Source: Spirochaetales bacterium
GTDB lineage: Bacteria > Spirochaetota > Spirochaetia > DSM-27196 > SKKC01
Direction of reading: 5' to 3'
Assembly (NCBI GenBank): GCA_007126865.1
Contig: SLAN01000126.1
Location: 1 to 9,679, forward strand
DNA length: 9,679 nt
The notes under the pieces are model-generated. The model did not search any database. It was not told the DNA's origin and was given only the letters and a program-made list of their open reading frames with translations. A program made the translations under genes and the position numbers. Shown one piece after another: positions 1 to 8,911 of this stretch (its first letter is position 1; every line of letters begins with the position of its first letter).

Positions 1-21
1 CGTGCACTTTCGGAGAATGCT

Positions 22-51
22 TTGACGATCGTGCGCATACGGAATTATATA
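22..51 (+). promoter_or_regulatory. putative sigma70-type promoter of the dehydratase gene
   Basis: A -35-like TTGACG (22-27, 5 of 6 to consensus) is followed after 18 bp by an AT-rich -10-like TATATA (46-51, 4 of 6). The -10 box ends 11 bp before the ATG at 63, so the predicted transcript would have a leader of only a few nucleotides. No Shine-Dalgarno sequence precedes the ATG. The -10 register is uncertain, because TATAGA at 48-53 is an alternative. Confidence 0.4.
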
Positions 52-62
52 GATTCGTAGCT

Positions 63-404
63 ATGAGTGATATTGCACGCGAGCACTGCAAACCGTGCGA
101 CGGGAGTGAACCGGCGCTGTCGCAGGCGGAAGCGGAGGCCATGCTCGAGTCGCTCGACGGGTGGAGCCTCGAGGAACGAAAGGGCACGCTACGGCTCCGA
201 AAACGATTCCGGTTCGCCGATTTCGCCGGAGCGGCGAAGTTCACCGCGAGAGTAGCGGAGGCCGCCGAGGCGGTTGACCACCACCCGCGTATCGTCACCG
301 AGTGGGGCAGGGTCACCGTCGACTGGTGGACTCACGCGGTTGGCGGACTTCACCGCAACGACTTCATCATGGCCGCGCGCACGGACGAGCTGTACGGACG
401 CTGA
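63..404 (+). CDS. pterin-4a-carbinolamine dehydratase (PCD/DCoH family)
   Basis: This 113-residue protein is a likely 4a-hydroxytetrahydrobiopterin dehydratase. In the known family the enzyme removes water from the 4a-carbinolamine left by aromatic amino acid hydroxylases, so the pterin can be recycled. The family signature is clear: His73-His74-Pro75, then Thr90-His91, Gly94-Gly95-Leu96 and Asp100. The three histidines match the catalytic His residues of the family. The N-terminal stretch with Cys9-x-x-Cys12 followed by a Pro-Ala-Leu-Ser segment resembles many bacterial PCDs, which supports the ATG at 63. The length is slightly above the usual 95-105 residues. No hydroxylase gene is visible nearby, so its metabolic partner is unknown. 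The protein should be cytosolic. It converges on the TspO-like gene across a large inverted repeat and has no operon partner here. Confidence 0.93.
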   Translation: MSDIAREHCKPCDGSEPALSQAEAEAMLESLDGWSLEERKGTLRLRKRFRFADFAGAAKFTARVAEAAEAVDHHPRIVTEWGRVTVDWWTHAVGGLHRNDFIMAARTDELYGR

Positions 405-411
405 GCTCCTG

Positions 412-542
412 GGAGTTTGTCGGACTTCACTTCGGAATTGAATATCGGACGTATACACCGACATCGGAATGCATTCCTCTCGGCGAGAATATGCACTAAG
501 CACTTCCGATATTCAATTCTGCCCATATGTCCGACAAACTCC
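412..542. repeat. 131-bp imperfect inverted repeat filling a convergent intergenic space
   Basis: Two 38-nt arms (412-449 and 505-542) are inverted copies. The outer 14 bp pair perfectly (GGAGTTTGTCGGAC, 412-425, with 529-542), and the inner 15 bp pair perfectly (GAATTGAATATCGGA, 435-449, with 505-519). They are separated by a symmetric 9-nt mismatched block on each side. The 55-nt centre holds the palindrome GAATGCATTC (467-476) and a weaker hairpin at 470-495. The left arm begins 7 bp after the dehydratase stop, and the right arm ends on the first base (on the + strand) of the TspO-like stop codon. No T-tract flanks the stems. It could be a bidirectional terminator, a REP-like element or a MITE remnant. 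Confidence 0.85.
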
Positions 543-1312
543 TAAACGACGACGTCCGGGTACTCCCGCTTCAGGTAGAGCGCTGCGACCAACCCGAGTA
601 CGACGAGTATTGCGGTTACAATCGCCGCGATCGCGACTACCTCGACCTCGCTCTGTTCCACCGCTATCCCGATAAGCGCCCACACAACGACTGCAGCGTG
701 AGGAATGTTCGAAAGTCGGAAGCTCATGAACAAACTCAGCGCCAACACTGCGACAAAGGTCACAATCGTCCATCCGACGTCGCCGAAGAGCACCCCCGAG
801 AGCCCTGCGAGCGAGAGCACCTGGGTGACGTTGGCGATCGTTGCCACGCTGATCCAGCCGAGATAGATGCCGAACGGAATATGCACGAACCAGAGTCGGG
901 GAAGCGGCGCTCGCTCCTTGCCGACATTCAGTCGAACGGTAATGTAGATCAGCAGTCCGAGCAGTGCCAGCATCGGCACGAGCGAAAGCACTATGAGCTC
1001 ATAGTGGAAGAAAACCAGCCAGAGCGCATTCGCGATGTTCGTCCAGCAGAAGGCGGTTCCTATTCTGTCGAGCTCGCGGTCGAACTTATGACGACCGAGT
1101 CCCTGGAAGATCGTGAACGCAAGCACGGCAACATAGATGAGCCCCCAGATAGAAAACACATATCCGGCCGGCAGGAAAAGAACATCGAAACTGCGTGCCA
1201 GCTCTCCGGTATCGACACCGCCAAGCGGCAGTAATGTGGCCATCGCGTTCACCGCTAATGCGATGACGAGCGTGATATAGCAGAACAGCTGCCTCGTCCC
1301 CTCTCTTAACAT
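542..1312 (-). CDS. TspO/MBR-related membrane protein, long form
   Basis: This 256-residue, strongly hydrophobic protein has about seven or eight predicted membrane segments (roughly residues 10-30, 50-70, 85-103, 106-125, 142-165, 180-198, 203-218 and 224-246). The segment Pro48-Ala-Gly-Tyr-Val-Phe-Ser-Ile-Trp-Gly (48-57) and the later Ala95-Leu-Trp and Trp153-containing helices match proteins annotated as tryptophan-rich sensory or TspO/MBR-related. Classical TspO is about 160 residues with five helices and binds porphyrins or cholesterol, so this is the longer, poorly characterised subgroup and its ligand is unknown. I place the start at 1312 because GGAGGTG (1325-1319) lies 6 nt upstream. 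An in-frame ATG at 1327 would itself overlap that Shine-Dalgarno sequence and has none of its own. The gene is divergent from the ClC-Sir2 gene and convergent with the dehydratase. The stop codon overlaps the inverted repeat. Confidence 0.8.
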   Translation of the reverse strand: MLREGTRQLFCYITLVIALAVNAMATLLPLGGVDTGELARSFDVLFLPAGYVFSIWGLIYVAVLAFTIFQGLGRHKFDRELDRIGTAFCWTNIANALWLVFFHYELIVLSLVPMLALLGLLIYITVRLNVGKERAPLPRLWFVHIPFGIYLGWISVATIANVTQVLSLAGLSGVLFGDVGWTIVTFVAVLALSLFMSFRLSNIPHAAVVVWALIGIAVEQSEVEVVAIAAIVTAILVVLGLVAALYLKREYPDVVV

Positions 1313-1562
1313 CTGAAGCACCTCCATATTTCAGGAATACGTTTGCATCAGTATCGCGCGTCGCGCGGCTCCCTGCAAGGGCATGTACCGATAGTGTAAC
1401 GCAACAGCACGAAAATCTCGTTACCGGCCGCGGGGACGTCCGCAGGAAATAACTCGGAGTGATGGAATCAGCCGGTGTCGAGGCAGCGCTCGGCATCTTT
1501 CGAGTGACCCGGCTGCCGGCTCTCCCTTGTATAGAATGATGGAAGGCGGGTACTTTTTGCCG
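1313..1562. promoter_or_regulatory. divergent intergenic region between TspO-like and ClC-Sir2 genes
   Basis: This stretch of about 250 bp must hold the promoters of both divergent genes. On the + strand TATAGAAT (1530-1537) contains a -10-like TAGAAT, but no convincing -35 box lies 16-18 bp upstream. An 8-bp palindrome GGACGTCC (1434-1441) is a possible operator, and its surroundings (1427-1441) loosely resemble the 16-bp repeat found before the second sirtuin. I see no ORF or structured RNA that I can support here. Confidence 0.35.
1319..1325 (-). promoter_or_regulatory. Shine-Dalgarno sequence fixing the TspO-like start
   Basis: Read on the - strand, GGAGGTG lies 6 nt before the ATG at 1312. 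It overlaps the second and third codons of the longer in-frame reading from 1327, so it argues for the shorter 256-residue protein. Confidence 0.75.
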
Positions 1563-3926
1563 ATGATCTCACCCCGGCAGAACGAACAGCGCGCAGCGGA
1601 GAGCTCTCCGCACGGCGACACGGATACGCGGGGAGGTATCCGGTACGCGGTTATTCAGACACTGGTCGTTCTCACGACGTTCAAGTGGGTGTTACTCGCC
1701 TTGATCGCCGGTGTTATCGTCGGGTTTCCCACCGCCGGGTTTCTGCTGCTTCTCGACCGCGGAATCGATGTCGTCTATGCACTACCGTTTTTCTATTTCT
1801 TCATTCCGGTCGGACTCCTCGCAAGCTACCTCCTCGTTTCCCGGCTCGCCCCGGATGCAAAAGGGCACGGAACCGAGCAGGTAATCGAGGCGATTCATCA
1901 CCGCGACGGCGAGATTAACCTCGCTGTAGTACCGGTCAAAATGCTCGCGACCCTCGTTACGCTGATCCTCGGCGGTTCGGCGGGGAAGGAGGGGCCGAGC
2001 GCCCAGATCGGCGCGGCGGTAGCGTCCGGTTTTGCCCGGCTCATTCGCATGAACAAGCTCGACAAGCAGCGGTTCGTGCTCTGCGGAATCAGCGCCGGTT
2101 TCGCAGGGGTGTTCGGTACGCCGATCGCAGGTGCGATCTTCGCGTCGGAGGTGCTTTCCATCGGCCGCTTTCACTATAACCGGTTGCTGCCGGCGCTTAT
2201 CGCAAGCTATGTGAGCACGTTCGTCACGAGATCGCTCGGCGTACGCCATCTCAGTTTCGACGTCGGCTTCGCTGTCCCCGCCGACATATCGATGCTTTTT
2301 CAGATGGTCATATTCGGACTCGCTGTCGGTCTCCTCGCGGTGCTGTTCATCGCAATCCTGACGCGAACGGAGCGATTCTTCCACAAGATGAGAGTGCCGG
2401 GCTCTGTGAAGGCGCTCATCGGCGGGGCCGTTCTGGTCGCGATCGTCCTGCTCACCGGCACCACCAACTACGTCGGTCTCGGAATGGGAATTATCGACAC
2501 GGCGCTCGATGGCGAGCCGTATCGAGGCATTGCCCCGCTGTTCAAGATGCTCACTACCTCCGTGACGCTCTCCGCCGGCGGGAGCGGCGGTATTCTCACG
2601 CCGATATTCTTCATCGGTGCAACCGCCGGGAACATCTGGGCACAGATGTTCGGCACGAGTATAGCGGTCTACTCCGCGGTCGGAATGGTGAGCTTTCTCG
2701 CGGCCACGACGAATACCCCGGTCGCCGCGGCATTCCTGGCGATCGAGCTGTTCGGACTCGCCACCGGTACATGGGCGGCGGTGGCGGCCGCCGTCGCGTT
2801 TCTCGTTGTCGGGCACGCGAGCGTCTTTCCGAGCCAGATCATCTACCAGAAGAAGACCTTCTTCGCCGACCTCGAGGTGCACGACATTCCGGTTCACTTC
2901 ACGCTCACCGGAATACGACGCATATTCGGCGCGTTTTTCCGCGGATATCGCGATTACCGGGACGAGTCCGCGAAACCGGGCGGAATATCGGTCGCCGAGA
3001 GCGAGCAGACGCAAATCGCCGAGCAGATCCGCCCGCGCGCTCCCGGTCGGAACTACTATCCGCTCAGCACCGTTCCGCACGTGCCGAAGACGGAGACGTA
3101 TCTTCCGGGGGATCCGGAGGCGATCGAACGGGGCGTCGACCGGTTGCGGGAGTACATAGATGCCGCCGATCGAGTGTGCGTTCTTACCGGTGCGGGTATC
3201 TCCGCGGAATGCGGCCTCCCCACCTTCCGCGATGCGCAGACCGGCTACTGGGCGCAGTTCGACTCGATGCGACTCGCCACGCTCGAAGCATTTCGCGAGA
3301 ACCCGGCGCGGAGTTGGAGTTGGTACGCCGCGAGACGGCTCGCGCTCCGATCTATCGATCCGTGCGAAGGTCACATCGCTCTCGGGCGGCTGGAGAACTT
3401 CGTCGACCGGGTAACGATCGCGACACAGAACGTGGATGGTTTGCACCAGCGAGCAGGAAGCACGCGGGTGCTCGACCTCCATGGGAATATCCTTCGCGCC
3501 CGCTGTATGAACGGCTGCACTGTTTTTCACCGTGACGACGATTCGCCGGCCGCCCGGGATATCTTCGCCGAGGACATCGCGGCTGCATTCGCTGCGAATA
3601 ACGCCGAATCGGAGCACGATCTGGAGGAGGTGCACGTTCCGGTATGTCCGGAGTGCGGCGCTCTGATGCGCCCCGATGTGGTATGGTTCGGCGAGCTGCT
3701 CCCCGCCGGTCCGGTAAACGAGGCGTTCGCGGAAGCGGAGCGGTGTGATCTCTTTCTCTCGGTCGGTACCTCCGCCCAGGTGCAGCCGGCGGCCAGCCTG
3801 CCGATTATCGCGCTCGAGCGCGGCGTGCCGGTTGTCGAGGTCAACCCCGGCGTCACCCCCTTGAGCGAACGAGTGACTCTGTACATCCGCGGCCGCGCGG
3901 GCGATATCCTCTCGCGGGTGGTGTAG
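1563..3926 (+). CDS. ClC-family chloride channel/transporter fused to CobB-type Sir2 deacylase
   Basis: One uninterrupted ORF encodes 787 residues. Residues 25-430 form a ClC core: the Gly101-His-Gly motif, Gly141-Lys-Glu-Gly-Pro145 with gating Glu143, Glu196, and Gly343-Ile-Leu-Thr-Pro347. Val197 occupies the internal proton-glutamate position. Residues 431-525 are a non-CBS linker. Residues 526-787 are a complete Sir2 domain: Thr542-Gly-Ala-Gly, Phe555-Arg-Asp, Tyr588/Arg591 (class III acyl-selectivity pair), Gln622-Asn-Val-Asp, catalytic His640, zinc Cys648/652/695/698 and Gly735-Thr-Ser. Known ClC C-termini are cytosolic, which suits an NAD+-dependent enzyme. I chose ATG 1563 because GGAAGGCGGG (1541-1550) precedes it, but ATGs at 1536/1539 or TTGs at 1527/1557 are possible. 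No ATG lies near the junction. The GGAGG at 3116-3120 has no start codon at normal spacing, so a separate Sir2 product is unlikely. What the fusion acts on is unknown. Confidence 0.9.
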   Translation: MISPRQNEQRAAESSPHGDTDTRGGIRYAVIQTLVVLTTFKWVLLALIAGVIVGFPTAGFLLLLDRGIDVVYALPFFYFFIPVGLLASYLLVSRLAPDAKGHGTEQVIEAIHHRDGEINLAVVPVKMLATLVTLILGGSAGKEGPSAQIGAAVASGFARLIRMNKLDKQRFVLCGISAGFAGVFGTPIAGAIFASEVLSIGRFHYNRLLPALIASYVSTFVTRSLGVRHLSFDVGFAVPADISMLFQMVIFGLAVGLLAVLFIAILTRTERFFHKMRVPGSVKALIGGAVLVAIVLLTGTTNYVGLGMGIIDTALDGEPYRGIAPLFKMLTTSVTLSAGGSGGILTPIFFIGATAGNIWAQMFGTSIAVYSAVGMVSFLAATTNTPVAAAFLAIELFGLATGTWAAVAAAVAFLVVGHASVFPSQIIYQKKTFFADLEVHDIPVHFTLTGIRRIFGAFFRGYRDYRDESAKPGGISVAESEQTQIAEQIRPRAPGRNYYPLSTVPHVPKTETYLPGDPEAIERGVDRLREYIDAADRVCVLTGAGISAECGLPTFRDAQTGYWAQFDSMRLATLEAFRENPARSWSWYAARRLALRSIDPCEGHIALGRLENFVDRVTIATQNVDGLHQRAGSTRVLDLHGNILRARCMNGCTVFHRDDDSPAARDIFAEDIAAAFAANNAESEHDLEEVHVPVCPECGALMRPDVVWFGELLPAGPVNEAFAEAERCDLFLSVGTSAQVQPAASLPIIALERGVPVVEVNPGVTPLSERVTLYIRGRAGDILSRVV

Positions 3927-3942
3927 TCACGCCATTGTGACT
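3925..3942 (+). other. small hairpin overlapping the fusion-gene stop codon
   Basis: AGTCAC (3925-3930) and GTGACT (3937-3942) form a perfect 6-bp stem with a 6-nt loop, starting inside the TAG stop. There is no T-tract after it, so it is at best a weak terminator or a structure that slows exonucleases. Confidence 0.3.
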
Positions 3943-3989
3943 CGCCGTAGCCGCCGCGCGCCGATCCGCCCGGCTGCCTTGGGGGTGCG

Positions 3990-4068
3990 GCCGGGGACAC
4001 TCCAGGCCGGGGACACTCACGCCGCGGTCACTCCACGCCGGGGACACTCCACGCCGGGGACACTTCCG
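3990..4068 (+). repeat. five tandem 16-bp repeats upstream of the second sirtuin
   Basis: Five copies of a unit close to GCCGGGGACACTCCAC start at 3990, 4006, 4021, 4037 and 4053. The second copy is one base short. The third is the most divergent (GCCGCGGTCACTCCAC), and the last ends in TTCCG. The array ends 24 bp before the sirtuin ATG and 12 bp before its candidate -10 box. A sirtuin reading frame can be extended upstream through it to a GTG at 3937, but the peptide would be low-complexity and unlike any sirtuin N-terminus, so I treat it as non-coding. It may be a regulator-binding array or a genome-wide short tandem repeat. Confidence 0.85.
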
Positions 4069-4086
4069 CTCGTCCCGCGCTACAAT
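4057..4086 (+). promoter_or_regulatory. putative promoter of the second sirtuin, with its -35 region in the repeat array
   Basis: TACAAT (4081-4086) matches the -10 consensus at 5 of 6 bases. GGGACA (4057-4062), inside the fifth tandem repeat, is a 4 of 6 match to -35 at 18 bp spacing. The -10 box ends 6 bp before the ATG at 4093, so transcription would begin at or beside the start codon. Confidence 0.35.
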
Positions 4087-4092
4087 GGCTCC

Positions 4093-4860
4093 ATGGATTT
4101 CGATGGGATGTTGAATGCTGCGAATCGAGTCTGCGTGCTCACCGGCGCGGGTGTGTCCGCGGAGAGCGGCATACCGACCTTCCGCGACGCGCAGACCGGC
4201 TTCTGGGCAAACTTCGATCCGACGGAGCTGGCAACGCCGGAGGCGTTCCGCCGAAACCCGGGACGGGTGTGGGCGTGGTACGCCATGCGCCGGAGAATGG
4301 CCGGCAGCGTGGAGCCGAACGCCGCGCACCGGGCGCTCGCCGCCCTCGAACCGCGTTTCGAACGTTTCGCTCTTGTCACGCAGAACGTCGATAGTTTACA
4401 CAGCCGCGCCGGCAGCTCGAACGTGCTCGAGATACACGGGAACATCCTTCGCGCACGCTGTGCATCCGGCTGCGTGACGGTTCATCGCGACGACGCCGGT
4501 CCGTTGAGCGGGGAAGTCTTCGCCGGAGACGCGAGTGCCGATGAGTCGGACCCCGATCGGGTCGCCGTGCCGCGCTGTCCGCAGTGCGGCGATCTCTTTC
4601 GACCGGATGTCGTCTGGTTCGGCGAGATGCTTCCCGCGCGTGCGATCGAGCGCGCCTTCGAGCACGCCGCCGCATGCGATCTCTTTCTCCTCATCGGCAC
4701 CTCCGCGGAGGTCTATCCGGCGGCAGGCCTTCCGGAGGCTGCCCTCGAATCCGGTGCGAAGGTCGTAGAGATCAATCCGAAAGCGAGCGCCTTCGCGCCC
4801 CGCGCGACGCTATCGATACGGCAGCCGGCGGCGGAGTTTCTCGCGGCGTACGCGGAATGA
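4093..4860 (+). CDS. cobB: NAD+-dependent protein deacylase, CobB-type sirtuin (class III)
   Basis: This 255-residue soluble sirtuin has the full set of family residues: Gly18-Ala-Gly20, Phe30-Arg-Asp32, Gln97-Asn-Val-Asp100, catalytic His115, zinc ligands Cys123, Cys127, Cys162 and Cys165, and Gly202-Thr-Ser. Tyr63 and Arg66 match the Tyr-x-x-Arg pair that lets SIRT5 and E. coli CobB take succinyl or malonyl lysine, so desuccinylation as well as deacetylation is expected. By eye it shares over half of its residues with the Sir2 domain of the preceding fusion, including whole runs such as the one around the catalytic His and first zinc pair (His115 to Cys123), so the two are duplicates. The ATG at 4093 gives a normal CobB length, and 4108 is an alternative. 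No Shine-Dalgarno sequence is visible. The stop lies 8 bp from the convergent metH stop. Confidence 0.92.
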   Translation: MDFDGMLNAANRVCVLTGAGVSAESGIPTFRDAQTGFWANFDPTELATPEAFRRNPGRVWAWYAMRRRMAGSVEPNAAHRALAALEPRFERFALVTQNVDSLHSRAGSSNVLEIHGNILRARCASGCVTVHRDDAGPLSGEVFAGDASADESDPDRVAVPRCPQCGDLFRPDVVWFGEMLPARAIERAFEHAAACDLFLLIGTSAEVYPAAGLPEAALESGAKVVEINPKASAFAPRATLSIRQPAAEFLAAYAE

Positions 4861-4868
4861 CCCCCGCG

Positions 4869-8738
<3,870 letters not shown>

Positions 8739-8750
8739 AGTAGGACGTAT

Positions 8751-8779
8751 AGTATACGCGTCTTGAGACGGAGTGTGAA
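8751..8779 (-). promoter_or_regulatory. sigma70-type promoter of metH
   Basis: Read on the - strand, TTCACA (8779-8774, 5 of 6) and TATACT (8756-8751, 5 of 6) are separated by exactly 17 bp. The -10 box ends 12 bp before the ATG at 8738, which predicts a leader of about 5-6 nt with no Shine-Dalgarno sequence. No cobalamin riboswitch fits between this promoter and the gene, and I see no B12-box motif upstream of it. Confidence 0.6.
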
Positions 8780-8841
8780 CCTGTTGTACCGAAATTATTG
8801 GAACCGAAAAGACCTGGTCGACCGATACACACGCACACTTT

Positions 8842-8863
8842 GCTGCCGCTCGCCCCTCGGCAG
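8842..8863 (-). other. GC-rich hairpin between the ROK gene and metH
   Basis: CTGCCG (8843-8848) and CGGCAG (8858-8863) form a 6-bp stem with a 9-nt loop, about 50 bp past the ROK stop. On the - strand it is followed by CAAAG rather than a U-tract, so it is only a weak terminator candidate. Confidence 0.2.
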
Positions 8864-8911
8864 GCATCGGCACTCACACGTGATCGCCGCTCTACCGCTA
8901 TCGATCAGACG

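Noticed and set aside
527..1234. A 235-codon open frame on the + strand opposite the TspO-like gene
   Set aside because: It is a hydrophilic, Arg/Glu/His-rich antisense shadow of a hydrophobic membrane protein. It begins inside the inverted repeat.
1782..3635. A 617-codon open frame on the - strand opposite the ClC-Sir2 gene
   Set aside because: The translation is mainly charged, low-complexity sequence with no family resemblance. It mirrors the codon bias of the real gene.
3937..4092. A 52-codon N-terminal extension of the second sirtuin from GTG 3937
   Set aside because: It would translate the tandem repeats into low-complexity peptide unlike any sirtuin N-terminus. ATG 4093 gives a standard CobB-like start and sits next to a -10-like box.
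1563..4860. A SIR2-based antiphage defence system (membrane effector plus NADase)
   Set aside because: Both Sir2 domains carry the zinc cysteines and acyl-selectivity residues of CobB-type deacylases, unlike the zinc-less NADase SIR2 domains of known defence systems. The neighbours are housekeeping genes. It is not excluded as a function, but the sequence does not support it.
8739..8873. A 45-codon N-terminal extension of MetH from 8873
   Set aside because: It runs through a well-formed -35/-10 promoter and shows no MetH similarity. The Met at 8738 matches the usual distance to the first conserved motif.
8739..8911. Possible cobalamin or SAM riboswitch upstream of metH
   Set aside because: No B12-box sequence or SAM-riboswitch stem set is recognisable, and the best promoter leaves only a few leader bases.
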